Below are positions 36,505-47,908 of a DNA stretch of 64,000 nucleotides, in pieces (positions within the stretch are counted from its first letter, which is position 1; every line of letters begins with the position of its first letter). The notes below the pieces were generated by a model, which was given only the letters and a program-made list of their open reading frames with translations, did no database searches and was not told the origin of the DNA. A program made the translations under genes and the position numbers. Source of the DNA: Hygrophila difformis (taxonomy: Eukaryota; Streptophyta; Magnoliopsida; Lamiales; Acanthaceae); assembly GCA_030278955.1 (NCBI GenBank), contig JAOANR010000011.1, forward strand, positions 50,393,417-50,457,416. Direction: 5' to 3'.

Positions 36505-38778
36505 ATGGATCCGGACGCTGTCGCTAAGGCCTTCGTAGAGCATTACTACTCAACCTTTGATGCCAATCGGGCCGGCCTCGCCGGTCTCTATCAAGACGCC
36601 TCCATGCTCACCTTCGAAGGCCAGAAAATCCTCGGATCCCAAAACATCGTCGCCAAGCTCACCAGTTTGCCCTTCCAGCAGTGCCAGCATCACATCACCA
36701 CCGTTGATTCCCAGCCATCGGGCCCCGCCGGTGGGATGCTTGTTTTTGTCTCCGGCAATCTCCAGCTTGCGGGCGAACAGCACGCCCTCAAGTTCAGTCA
36801 GGTATACTTACTCTTTGTTTGATTTCGGATACAGATGCAATACAAGATTTAATACTGGTATGATCGTTGCCCTATTTTTGATTTGTTTCACGAATTAGGG
36901 TTTTGTGCTCGATTAATTTGGTGTTGGTTTGGTGGACCTGGATTTGTTACTATTGATTTTGAATTCTTATGGTAAAAACAATGCAATTTTTGTATGGATG
37001 GTGGACCTCGAGTAATTGCATTTCTTATACATGTAACATGATAATACTTTTTCTTCGCCAGTGCATATACGTCTTTCTCTTCTGGAAAGGAGGATATGGT
37101 GGTGTTATTGTTAATTGTTAATGTATCACCATGATCCACACTGCACGCTACATAAAACTTCAAGTGACTTTTAAAGTTGGGAGATTGGTTATTCAGCATT
37201 CCCTTAATTCCATGACCTTTATGGCTGGATGTTGTCGTCGTTGATTTTGTTAGTCTCTGCATATATGAAATATGATTGTCATGGTTTAGAGAGATGCATT
37301 TTATAGCTCATAGTCGATATTTTTGAAACTGAATGATATCTGTAAATTTTTGTTGGGAGTAATACTCAATAATATCAGAGACAGTTATTTAGATTCCAGT
37401 GTTGGTTTCTTCCCTTTCTACAAGTATGTTTTAGAAATATGCATGATTTTTATTAAGTTCATTGTCATATAATTCCCTTTTGTAATGACATTGGTGACCA
37501 GTTCTCAACCGCTTCTAAGAATTTGACTTTTGCTTAATATGGGAAGGTAGACTTGATAATGGCATTCGAGTCTTTAATAGGTTTGCACTTTAATATTATA
37601 TATTTCTTGTACTCTGAAAATTAAATTGTGAAGAAGTCTCTATGTGACCATTTTGTGATCCAGTAACGTTAGAATTGTGGTGTTCCAGCTCCACCATTTT
37701 GTATTTTGAAATGTTTTAATTGTTTAGCTTTAACCTGAAGTTTGAGTGGTTAATGAAGGACTTTATGTAGATGTTATTATCCTTCCCTGTGTATTGGTGG
37801 AAGTATTTCGTTGCTTTGTCCTATTGTCAAGTTGAAATGTAATACTCTGAAGCAACATTCTTCTTAAAATGTGAAACTCACGCAGAAATATCATGATATT
37901 TGGATAACATGTAACCCATCATATGAATCCCGTTAAAATGTGGGCCACTATGAAGTGGTATTTGCGTACATGATGAACATCAACTCACATATATGCAATT
38001 AGGCATAGCATAGCCCATCATATGAAAGTACAATTTATTTATTTATTTTTAAAGGGAAATATGGTTCGTTCTACTGTATTGTCTAGCTTGTTGGTGTTAT
38101 CAATGTAGTCATTTGATGACGAGTACCGACTTCACTTTTAAATTACAAGCATTGTTCTAAGCAGGTGTTATAGTACAGTGGCATACACTATGTGCCGAGC
38201 ATACCCTGCCAAGTCTTGTGGCACCTGGCATGCAAATCTACCCTACTGTGGGTGGTATTTTTGGAAGGTGGAGGTGAATAAACAAATGTGCTTGTTTTGA
38301 ACTTGGAACCATTTGTGTAGAACCGCATACAGATGGTGTTTATATTAGTTGAGTTTTGTTTTGTCGGTAGTCAAAGTAGTTTTGTTTTCATTTTGCTTCA
38401 AAATCTTTCCTAGCTAGGTCCTGCACTTGCCAATCGCCATAGTTGCCTTTGCACAAGATTAGAATATGCTGGATTGTCATGGTTTGAGATATAGTTATTC
38501 TGGAGGTTAGGTTGTCATGATAATGACCTTGGGATAGATGGTTAATGAGTGAGTTGTAGTTTCAGGCTCATTTTGCATATGGAGTGTGATTTGCTTCTTC
38601 TAGCTTTGTCACCCTCTTAGTTGATACCCATGTTTGATTTTTTGTGATTATAACTGGGATTGTCATCTGACCTTAGCTTTTGTGTTTTCTTTTTGGTGCA
38701 CAGATGTTCCATTTGATGCCGACACCCCAAGGAAGCTACTATGTATTCAACGACATTTTCCGTTTAAACTATGCGTGA
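36505..38778 (+). CDS. NTF2: Nuclear transport factor 2 (NTF2)
   Basis: Two exons, 36505-36801 and 38704-38778, with a 1.9-kb intron. They join to 123 aa, the usual NTF2 length. The protein starts MDPDAVAKAFVEHYYSTFDA and contains LAGLYQDASMLTFEGQKI, LPFQQCQHHITTVDSQPS, GGMLVFVSGNLQLAGEQHA, and ends YYVFNDIFRLNYA. These are the core features of the small cone-shaped NTF2 fold. NTF2 binds RanGDP and FxFG nucleoporins and returns Ran to the nucleus. The ATG lies just after a GCC-rich 5' UTR. The long intron shows no transposon that I recognise. Confidence 0.95.
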
Positions 38779-39580
38779 TTTAGCAAGTGATGGGGTTGCT
38801 GGGTTGAAACACTCTACCTTACCATGGAACTCTGTATTCCAAAGTTACTTCCCATTAAGGATTTGATTACATATGTTGGCTGTTGCTACCTTGTGCGAGC
38901 TATGAGACCATTTCCCACCCAAAGTTGATTCTTTGAAAGGATTGTCTTGTACTACCAAATTTTCGTTTTCTGTTATATACTCTTATGTTGCGGACACTGA
39001 ATGGTTTGTTCTGAATTCTAAATGCATCAATCATCCCTTTATCTGGGCCTTTTTTTTTTTTTTTTTGTTATTCTGAACCTCCATTTGCACTTGGACTCAA
39101 TGATATACCTAGTAATAGTATAAATTCAAATTGGGAACAAAATTTGAGTAGTCCATAAGATAATAAGTATTGGGGCAATGGGGGCGGCGTGGGGCATTTG
39201 CAAAAGAATCAGGACAAGAGAATTTCGATTTTCCAAGCAACCAAATCTCAAATCTCACGTGGGTTTCGTACATAAAATAAAATAGTGATGGTTGTTAGTA
39301 TTATTACCCAAGCAACGAACCATAATAATGTGTGATGTGAATCTGAAATAGCTTCATTGGGTGAACGATGGGGGGGCATCACTTTTCCATTTATTTCCAA
39401 ATTTCAATCCCTTCCCTTCTCTATAACCTACTATATGACCTAATTAATCCTTCTCTTCTTCTCTTGGCTGATGATGTCTTTATATAGATAAGTTTCCATT
39501 TCCTTTGGCATCCACTACCATTATTGCCAGTTGCCAGAATAGCATCCATCCATCCATTCATCTCTTGACGACAAGGAAAG
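38779..39580. other. Intergenic region
   Basis: NTF2 3' UTR and AT-rich spacer with a T-run near 39050, then the upstream region of the first DUF3339 gene. No extra gene is seen. Confidence 0.5.
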
Positions 39581-39790
39581 ATGTCGGATTGGGGGCCGGT
39601 GTTCGTGGCGGTGATGCTGTTTGTTCTGCTCACTCCGGGGGTGCTCATTCAAGTACCTGGCCACAGCCGATTCGTGGAGTTTGGCAACTTCCAGACCAGT
39701 GGGATTTCCATTCTTATTCACGCCATCCTCTATTTTGCACTCATCTGTATTTTCCTGTTAGCAATCGGTGTGCATATGTACTTGGGCTGA
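39581..39790 (+). CDS. DUF3339 small membrane protein, copy 1
   Basis: A single-exon frame of 69 aa starting MSDWGPVFVAVMLFVLLTPG and ending AIGVHMYLG. It has two predicted transmembrane helices (about residues 5-22 and 44-65) around a conserved loop QVPGHSRFVEFGNFQTSG. This is the DUF3339 layout, a plant-specific family of about 70 aa with unknown function. Two paralogs follow within 3 kb. The start is fixed by the conserved MxDWGP motif. Confidence 0.88.
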   Translation: MSDWGPVFVAVMLFVLLTPGVLIQVPGHSRFVEFGNFQTSGISILIHAILYFALICIFLLAIGVHMYLG

Positions 39791-41018
39791 CCCGGCCGGC
39801 CAGATTACTCTCTTGTCTTCATTTCTGTTTCCCTTTTGTACTATTCTAACATTCATCAACATTGTTGTGAGTTTTATGTTTGTTGATTGATTTTCTTCAA
39901 TATATATATGTTCTGCAAATTAGGCCTTTGTCGGTGGGAAAGAAAACTAAGCCTTTTTTCTGATATGCAAAAAGCAGTATATACATATATAATACATACG
40001 TGGATGATTCATACTACTTATTAGTACATTACAGATCGAGTTGTATGTATATGGAAGAGATGTTGATCAATACCAATTCAAAATTCATGAAGAAAGCCTC
40101 CATACATTTGAAATTGAATAACAATCTCAATTCTCAACCAACAAATCGATTACCAGCTAGTTGTGGGCCTGCTGAATTTTGGACGCTCCTGCTGCAATTG
40201 TTTTTTGTTTTATTGGACATAAGTTACAATGTAATGTTCTAATACAGCTGTCACTTTTAATAATGTTAATAATCTCGACTTCATACTTTGGAACAAAAGA
40301 AAGTCGATTTCATTTGCTATTTTAATAATGGGAAATGCACACCGATTTTCATAATGCTAATAATAATTGCTCTCGCCAAATCTCGACTCTGTGTGTGTGT
40401 GGTGTGTAACAGTAAAATAATCTTCGGGAAATCAAATGTGCTGTGGAGTGTGCACATGAATCAAATACTACTACGCAATTCATCAAACATGTTGCGGACA
40501 TCAAATCCCAACTGAATAAGATTCCTATCAAGCCTTACAAGTAAATGGGCCTTCTCTGTCTGTATTCCAAAACGCAATTACTATGGACCCAATCCTCCAA
40601 ACCTTCTGGTTGGATCAAGCCTCATATGGAAAAACATAACGATTCCAATTATTACTCCCTCCTCCGTCCTATTTTGCCGCTTGTTAAAAATTAAAGGGAA
40701 AAAGAAAAGGCTTTGGGGCTTGGGCGCTGCTCACAGAAATAGAGGAAATGATGCCAAATTCCCCAAAAAAATTGCTACTGTACTGTCCTTTTCCATAGGC
40801 ATTGAATGACTTTCCGGTTTCCTCAATCTGTTGCCGACTCTGAACGGGATAAAGACTTTCTTTTTACTATGTACTTTCACAGATTCCCTTTACTCACCTT
40901 TCTCAAATTCTAGCTCTTTCTTTCTTGCTTGCTTGCTTTTCGCCCAGCAGCTACTGCAGTCCGCAAGCAGGAAGCGATTTACTTTCTCAATTTCTCATCA
41001 CACACAGAGCCCAGAGGG
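39791..41018. other. Spacer between DUF3339 genes
   Basis: 3' UTR, AT-rich spacer and a solo Stowaway-like end (ACTCCCTCCTCCGTCC) at about 40654. The last 200 bp is pyrimidine-rich and probably the 5' UTR of the next gene. No further gene is seen. Confidence 0.45.
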
Positions 41019-41228
41019 ATGGCGGATTGGGGGCCGGTGCTTGTCGGAGTTGTACTGTTCATACTGCTGCAGCCAGGGCTGCTATTTCAGATCCCTGGGA
41101 ACAACAGGCAGGTCGAATTTGGGAGTATGAAGACCAATGGCAAGGCAATCGCGGTGCACACGCTCATCTTCTTTGCTCTCTATGCTATTCTAATTCTGGC
41201 TGTCCATATTCACATCTACACTGGCTGA
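41019..41228 (+). CDS. DUF3339 small membrane protein, copy 2
   Basis: 69 aa starting MADWGPVLVGVVLFILLQPG. The loop is QIPGNNRQVEFGSMKTNGKA and the second helix is followed by HIHIYTG. The same two-helix layout as copy 1 with about half the residues identical by eye. The frame is open further upstream, but the conserved MADWGP start and family length favour this ATG. Confidence 0.88.
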   Translation: MADWGPVLVGVVLFILLQPGLLFQIPGNNRQVEFGSMKTNGKAIAVHTLIFFALYAILILAVHIHIYTG

Positions 41229-42284
41229 ACTGAGTGTCTGAATCCCATCTTCTCTTACCTTTCTTGCGGCGGAGATAGAGATCTGTGTGCGTTGTGTTAC
41301 TATTGATTTATTTTCTGGGTTCCATTCTCACTCTTGGATCAAACTCTTGTTTTGTACTTTTGTGGGTTCGTTAATTATGTTAATTTAACTTTGTGTTGTG
41401 CCTCTCCTTTTCCTGTTCCTTAACTTTTCCGGGCAATTATTGCTTTGATAATTTGTGTGGTCTGTAAATTGATTGTTTATTTAATGGCTGATGTTGCAAA
41501 GGAAATGAGCACGCACAGACGGATATGTTAGTTCAAAGGAAAGATCTTTTGTAGGAGTAGCTTTTAATAAAGGAAGCTTCACTTTCATCATCTTTGTTGG
41601 GGCGTCTGATCCAACAATTCAATCAATACATTCAGTACATGGTTCTAGCTTTTAAAGGATTTTGCATTTCATTGCGGAGTTGGGGAAATTTTCTCTGATT
41701 GTTAGTTTCTATTGGATCAACATAGGAGTTTATTTATGAATTTTGGAAGCTTTCCCTTGCAACATGAAGTTTGCTTTAAAGAAATCAGTGCCATCTGAAT
41801 GTATTTTGAAACCTTAAATATAAACCCCAAAAGATCATTTCTTGTTTGCTGAAGATTTGTTCCGGAAAGGCAGGCGCAATGATTGAGGGATGCCTTCGAG
41901 GAACCAAACCAAAATCTTAACTAATTTCAATGTTTGTTTTGAATCAAAACACAAGACTTGAGTGCAAATGTAGTGTACTGAATACAATCCATCCCTTTAT
42001 CCTTGTTTTTTCTATTTTCATCTTGTAATTAATAAAAACAAGAATTCAAAGTGGTGACTTTAGTGAACAACACAACACACTGCATTTGTATATTAGAGAA
42101 TAACTAAAAGATGTCTTTCACAAGAAGCTAAGAACTAAACCCGAATAAAATGGCTCAGGCCCTCTTTTTCCTCCGAAAAAAGAAGCAGCTAAGAACAACC
42201 CCGAAATCAGAGTAAGTGTTATGTAACAGAACAGATTAGAAGAGAACTTTGGAGTAACTTAACTGTAATGTTGCACAGGCAAAT
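41229..42284. other. Spacer between DUF3339 genes
   Basis: 3' UTR and AT-rich spacer. It contains a short retroposon at 42123-42205 (listed). No gene is seen. Confidence 0.45.
42123..42205 (+). mobile_element. Ultra-short oligo(A) retroposon near a DUF3339 gene
   Basis: AGAAGCTAAGAACTAAACCCGA-type sequence is repeated imperfectly on both sides (42123-42145 and 42181-42205). The 35-bp insert is TAAAATGGCTCAGGCCC, a pyrimidine-rich stretch, and GAAAAA. The body matches the layout of the insert at 19499-19541. Confidence 0.55.
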
Positions 42285-42497
42285 TTACCCAGCATGTATA
42301 TGAATTCCAATGGCAACAATCAAGATGGTGTAGATACAAAAGTACAAAATTGCATGAACCAAGATGGAGATGCCACTCGTGTACATGTTCCCAAATTCCA
42401 TGACCCTTGTCCTTGCCGGCAACTGGAACAGCAACCCGGGTGACAGGAGGATGAACATCACCACCGCAACCACCACCGGCCCCCAATCAACACTCAT
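42285..42497 (-). CDS. DUF3339 small membrane protein, copy 3 (inverted)
   Basis: 70 aa starting MSVDWGPVVVAVVMFILLSP, loop QLPARTRVMEFGNMYTSG, and second helix ending AIGIHIHAG. It carries one extra residue after the start Met compared with copies 1 and 2. It lies tail to tail with copy 2, about 1.06 kb away. An open frame extends upstream of the ATG, but that part is low in complexity and unlike the family. Confidence 0.88.
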   Translation of the reverse strand: MSVDWGPVVVAVVMFILLSPGLLFQLPARTRVMEFGNMYTSGISILVHAILYFCIYTILIVAIGIHIHAG

Positions 42498-42895
42498 TCT
42501 TCCGCTTCTGTAAGTCCTCCCTCTATATGTAGAGGTTGATTTGTAACAATCCTCCTTGCTGTAAACTATAGAGAAAATATAGATGTGTGTGTGTGTGTGG
42601 TTCTGCTTTGGCAATCTGTGCGTGGTTTGATGCTTGGGTATGTAATGACTCTGTTTCCACAAATAAGTAGGGGAAGGAAGAGATGATTGGTGTTTCTTAA
42701 TGAAGAAGGTGTGTGTGAAATGAAGTGTAATACTGGTGATGCTAAGCTTGATATGTGGAAAAGTTGGAGGGGTCAGGGGTGGGATTCAAAAGGAGGGAAA
42801 GTATATATTAGTATGATGGTGGTAATGGGATTGCTTTTATTTCGGGTAGACAGACACAGACAACTTTTATTGCATAAGCTTCCAATTCATGTAAA

Positions 42896-42946
<51 letters not shown>

Positions 42947-43514
42947 CACCCCTTTTTTCGGCCATTGCTTTCCTTTATATAAATATATGGTTGTGGTCTG
43001 GTGGAAGCTTATCAAGATCAAAGTTGTCATATGTGTAATGACGAATGAATAATGGGATTTGATAAAGAGATTTAGGGAAAGGCAGGTTGTGGCTCAAGGA
43101 AAGAAGTCTCAACTTTGAAGCTTCCAGGTTCGGTCTTTTTAGGAATGCCTTGCTTGCTCGCTTGGTTTTTCACATTGCACGTGGCAATGTGATTTAAGCA
43201 AATAACAGTATGAATTAAGTATAATACAGTAGACGAATTTGTGAAAAAGTGGGGGTGTTACTAATTTGATAAACGAATTCAAGTGATATTCTTGCAGGCA
43301 GAGAAACCGTTGACTGCGCTGGTCCCTGCAGAAACTAATACTATGGGCTTACCCCACACTAACGAGCCTATCAGACATCCGGCCCAACTCTAAGCCCAAT
43401 AATAGGATGGATGGGCCCAGAGCAAATTCTTCGGTAAATTAGGGCTTGCACCCTTTTTAAAAATCTTTCCATTTTTTTAGGCCCCATTTCAATTTTATTA
43501 CACTTTGCACCCCA
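42498..43514. other. Intergenic region with (TA)n microsatellite
   Basis: Contains the 5' region of the inverted DUF3339 gene, a (TG)n run at about 42583-42600, and a perfect (TA)n tract at about 42898-42944. No gene is seen. Confidence 0.55.
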
Positions 43515-44010
43515 TCACATGTTTGACTTGGTTTACCACGTTATTTGTATATGTCTTACCTAGATACTATATGATATTTACCAGGTTAATGATATGTGGT
43601 TTACCATTGTATTAGTGTGTGTTTTACCATAGCTATCATATATTAATACTTACCAAGTTACTGGTACGTGATTTACCACAGATACCATATGATATTTACC
43701 AAGTTTTTGTTATGTAGTTTACCACAAATATCTTATGGTATTTACCAAGTTATTCCACATATACCATATGGTATTTACCAAGTCTTTGTATGTGTGCTTT
43801 ACCATAAATATCTTATGGTGTTTACCAGGTTATTTGTATGCGTTTTACCACAAATATCTTATCATGTTTACCAAGTTATTCCACATATACTATATGTGTT
43901 TTACCAAGTTTTTAGTATGTGCTTTACCACAATTATCTTATGGTGTTTACCAAGTTATTGATATGTGCTTTACCAAGTTCTTGGTATTTGATTTACCAAG
44001 TTATTACATA
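43515..44010 (+). repeat. Degenerate minisatellite with TTTACCAAGTTATT units
   Basis: TTTACCA(A/C)GTTATT and TTTACCACAnATATCTTATG alternate about ten times over 500 bp with irregular spacing. This gives similar short reading frames in several phases. It is not a gene. Confidence 0.75.
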
Positions 44011-44445
44011 GGGCCTAAAACACAATATTTGAAATGAAGGGGCTTTGACTCTTATAATATTTTGTCCATGGGTACCGGGCCCTAGTTTTCCCCAAATTCT
44101 TTGGTTATTCTTGGATGGAACGGCCCATATTACACACCTGGTGTTGAGATATTTCGGAATTCGGGCAAGTGTAAGTGTGCAACTGATAATGATTTTTAAC
44201 TCATGTCCATTTAAGAGTCTTCATAGCATACATCACAATAAAATATATTGTATTACATAAAAATATATCTTCCATTACACAAAACACATCGTTTCATACA
44301 TCACACAATACACCTCTCTCTCACATCACATAGTCTCTACCCAATGTTAGTATCTGACTGAGTTACGTGCCATGTTTCATCATGTGTGATAAGATTTCCC
44401 AGCAGCCAGCAGAGTCGGATTCCTAAAGATTGTTTATATGATATA

Positions 44446-44566
44446 GGGGATGTTTGGGAGTAAGCAGATCCACTAGCAGATAGCAGATTCGGAGAGAGAA
44501 CTGTGAGACAATATGCTCTTTCAATCCGCTATCCGCTAACCAATATACCAACATCCAAACATCCTC
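44446..44566. mobile_element. Tourist-like MITE, 121 bp
   Basis: The ends GGGGATGTTTGG and CCAAACATCCTC are inverted repeats flanked by ATA on both sides (44443-44445 and 44567-44569). It is related to the copy at 19873-19992 in reverse orientation and lies just beyond the truncated end of the copia element. Confidence 0.72.
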
Positions 44567-44598
44567 ATACTCCGCGAATTTGCATTTTTCTTGTAGTG
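44567..44598 (-). mobile_element. Solo CACTA terminus at the copia breakpoint
   Basis: On the minus strand the sequence from 44598 reads CACTACAAGAAAAATGCA, identical over 14 bp to the TIR of the CACTA element at 23320. Copia integrase homology stops at about this point. The other CACTA end was not found in the window. Confidence 0.5.
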
Positions 44599-46010
44599 CG
44601 CATACACCCAGATGGGGTGATGATTGAGTGCATATCTCTGCATATGTAGACTTAGCAACTTGGATGAGATGTTGATGTTTCCTCTCGACTCTCCCATTTT
44701 GTTGAGGGGTATAGACACAAGAGGTTTGATATATGATTCCAAGAGTTTGAAAAAGGGTTTGGCATTTATGATTACAAAATTCCGACCCATTATTAGTTCT
44801 CACAACCTTCACAACCCCACTATATTGATTTTTGACATGAGCTAAGAACTGAGATAGGAGTGTAGGTGTGTCAGATTTATGATTGAGTAGGTATATCCAA
44901 GTTGCTCTAGATGAATCATCAACAATGGTCAGCATATATCTGGAATTAGTTCTATCACAAGGTGTAAATGGACCCCATAAATCACAATGTATGAGCTCAA
45001 AGGGCAAGGAGGCATGAGAGGTACTGTGAGGGAAAGGAAGTCTATGGATTTTAGAAGTAAAGCATATATCACATGGTAAAGAAGAACCTTTATTAGATAG
45101 CAATCCCATATGGGAAAGTACGGTAGATGAAGGGTGTCCCAACTTATTGTTCCAAATCACATCAGACTTAGAGGAATCAATGGAAACAGAACTAATAGCA
45201 TATGATGATAAATTCTTACTTGAGCTACCCTTAATTATGTAGAGATTATTAATCAGAGGTGCTTTTAGTAAACATCTTATAGTGTTCAGGTCCTGCACAA
45301 TGCAAGTGAATGGATCAAACATAAAAGAACAGTATAGATCTTGTGCCAAACGACCTATGGATATCAGATTTAAGACTACCCCGGGCACATAGAAGACATT
45401 TGGAACCAAGAAATTATCACTGATTCTAATGGAACCAATATGTGGAGGTTTTAGTAGAGCCATCTGGCAGAATTAGAGTTTGAAGGGATTCAAAAGGCTG
45501 AGGATCAATGAGGTAGGAATATTTTGAGCATAAGTGATAACTAGCTCCCGAATCTAATAGCCAACAATCACTCAAAAAATATGAATCAAGAGGAAGAGAG
45601 CTACCTGCCATGTGGAAAGCTCCTCCAACAAACTCCACTGGATTGTTTATGACAGCTCCCTGAGTCCTTCCCAGCTTCTCAATCAGCTCTTCAATCTTTG
45701 AGAGTCTCAATTCAACTGGATTTAGATCAGGTACAACCCCTCCTTTAGATTGAGCAGTAGGATCAATAGTGACTGCAGCAACAGGACCAGCTGGAGGCTT
45801 TCCCTTTCCTTTGTCAGTAAGTGTCCTGTACCAATCAGGTACTATCCCAGTAAGCTGGAAGCAATTAGCCTTGACATGTCCCTTCTTCTTACAATGATCA
45901 CATGTTGTATTCTTGTTGGCAAGTTGGAAGCACTTCTCTTTAGTGTGACCTGTCTTTCTGCAGTATGAGCAAGTAACAGCTCCACGCCTATCATTGGGAG
46001 TTTTATCCAC
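44599..46010 (-). pseudogene. copia pol fragment: zinc knuckles, protease, integrase
   Basis: Two CCHC knuckles (CSYCRKTGHTKEKC and CDHCKKKGHVKANC) precede the aspartic protease motif WLLDSGASYHLC. After a frame shift near 45450 comes the pre-integrase domain (WNNKLGHPSSTVLSHMG, then CDICFTSKIHRLPFP). The integrase core follows with HCDLWGPF and IVDDSSRATWIYLL. It ends with YTPQQNGRVERKHQHLIQVAK. The normal C-terminal part and RT/RNase H are absent. Confidence 0.85.
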
Positions 46011-46155
46011 AACAGCTAGAGTAAATCCAGTGGATCAGAACCAGTAGTAGCAAAATCAACAGCACCTTTCTGAGTTTCAACCTGGCATACCATTCCAAAT
46101 GCTTTACAGACCGAAGGTAAGGGATCCATCAGTAATATTTGGTTAGATACATGAG

Positions 46156-46788
46156 TTAGTCATCATTAAGTCCCATAAGGAACTGAACTAACAGATCGTA
46201 CTCATCTGACTCCATCAACGCCTTGAGTGTTTCAGCATTGCACGACTTAGGGAACGGTTTGAGAGCTCTCAAATCATGCCATTGAATTTTTAGATCGCTA
46301 TAGTAGTTGGTTACAGACCTACTTCCCTGAGTTAGTGCAGCTAATTTCCTCCTAAGTAGAATAACTTTTGGTCCACTAGTCTGTCCATAACACTCTTCCA
46401 ACTCACGCCATAGTTCATATGCAGTTTCAGTATAGACGAATTGACGAGATATATCAGGTATCAATGAATTACGCAACCAGGTAAGCACAAGGCAATCGAC
46501 TTGAATCCACAACTCATACAAAGGATCATCAGAAGACGGAATTGAAAAGGCACCGTAGATGAATTTTTCCTTAGCCTTAATCCTGAGCGAGCTCCGAGCA
46601 GCTACACGCCAGGTAGTCCAATTTGATCCATCGAATTGCACCGGAGTCAGTTGGAGGTGAGGTTGATCAGCTGAAGTGATGTACAGCTCCTTGCACACCG
46701 TAGGTTCAGATCCTTTGCCTCTAGCTGAATCCGAGGGTTCAGTTTCCTTGCTAACCGTGGAATCCGAGATATCAGGAGTGAGCGACAT
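46156..46788 (-). pseudogene. copia gag fragment
   Basis: A 210-codon frame with the gag signature of copia elements: LTPVQFDGSNWTTWRVAARS, YELWIQVDCLVLTWL and LWRELEECYGQ, then VTNYYSDLKIQWHDL. The frame ends at a stop near 46156. A related frame continues for about 45 codons (ILLMDPLPSVCKAFGMVCQV) before another stop, so the gag-pol reading frame is broken. Confidence 0.82.
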
Positions 46789-46860
46789 AGCAAATCAATT
46801 GGAAAAATCAATTGAATCACTAGATTCGAACGAAAACGAAGAGCACCAAGAACGGTTATT

Positions 46861-47123
46861 GCTCTGATACCATGAAGAAATCAGAGGTAAATAAATGTTG
46901 AGCTTTATTTGAACAGATGAAAAATGAAGTAATCGTCTGATACAAGAGGTAGAGCTCAACTATAAATACTAGGAAGCCCAATAGCAAAACCAAATCATTC
47001 AATAAAATGTAAAAAGGCCCAATAAGGGAAAAAGGCCCAATATCATCCTATTCCAGCAATGCATTATATTGATCTCGATCAGCTAAGTGATGAGCTCGAT
47101 CTTCAGTCATGGAGGCAGCAACA
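46861..47123 (-). repeat. copia primer-binding site and putative 5' LTR
   Basis: The minus strand reads CTTCA|TGGTATCAGAGC, a perfect tRNA-iMet primer-binding site directly after an LTR end in CA. The LTR is about 250 bp, provisionally starting TGTTGCTGCC at 47123. It contains a TATTTATAG-like box and AATAAAGC. No second LTR is present to confirm its limits. Confidence 0.6.
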
Positions 47124-47908
47124 AGTTGTTTATGTTTATCCTCAATACCTGTATGTGATATGAGAGGGTTCATATGATGGAAGAATGTTGCATGTGTGTG
47201 TGATGAGAGATGTTTTATGTGATGAAATAATATGTGATTGGATAGAAATGTTTATGTGTGCGCTTGTGCAGTCTATCTATTGGGTCGTACCGTAATCGGA
47301 TTGTTGGGATGAAAATCTAGCTTTATAGATTTTTGTGTTATGCGATATATATATATATATATTTAATATTTGTACATGTATATTCTCAAAGGGTTTGTAA
47401 TTGTGTATTAATTAGCTGACAAGGAAATTAGTATTTTAGTTAATAGTTAGCTGCACTAAAATTGAATCCAAATGAAAAGATCTATATATAATTCTGCCAA
47501 ATTAGAAATACACATACGTAAAACGTATTAATACTGTTAATATACTATGTGTTAATAGTGATTAGTAGTAGTAATGGAATGGATTGGTTCCATTAATAAA
47601 CTTCCGTGGGGACAATAACAAGAGCGATTACAATACCTCCGGACTGCACTGCAGGCTCCAGGCCAGTTTCAAACCAGATACCAAGATATAGTATGTAATT
47701 CATATATGCAGCATGTAGCTCTCTCATCAAGTTGATCAGGTCTTGAATTGGTTTTAAATTTCAACACTATGACTAGTAGCAGCATATATATATATATATG
47801 AAGGTAGGGAGGTCGATCTGTATATTGAGGGATGAATAATAATTATTGGAGTATATATATATTACTAGTAATTAGTAACATACTAGTACTACTACGTATA
47901 CTATATGA
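47124..47908. other. AT-rich spacer
   Basis: (TA)n runs at about 47346-47361 and 47785-47799. The last part is probably 3' UTR of the gene that follows on the minus strand. No gene is seen. Confidence 0.5.

Larger units (their letters stand above)
44599..47123 (-). mobile_element. Truncated Ty1/copia LTR retrotransposon
   Basis: Layout on the minus strand: putative 5' LTR (about 46873-47123), primer-binding site TGGTATCAGAGC (46861-46872), gag (46156-46788), zinc knuckles and protease (about 45426-46010), then GAG-pre-integrase and integrase core (to about 44620). Reverse transcriptase, RNase H and the 3' LTR are missing. Frame breaks lie near 46155, 46015 and 45450. It is dead and truncated at the CACTA terminus. 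Confidence 0.88.

Noticed and set aside
43515..44010. CRISPR-like array
   Set aside because: Repeats are variable, contain no unique spacers, and the window is plant nuclear DNA.
43668..44037. Two overlapping frames of about 100 codons
   Set aside because: Both arise from the TTTACCAAG minisatellite.
44446..44598. C-terminal extension of copia integrase
   Set aside because: These codons lie in a CACTA terminus and a MITE, and do not resemble integrase.
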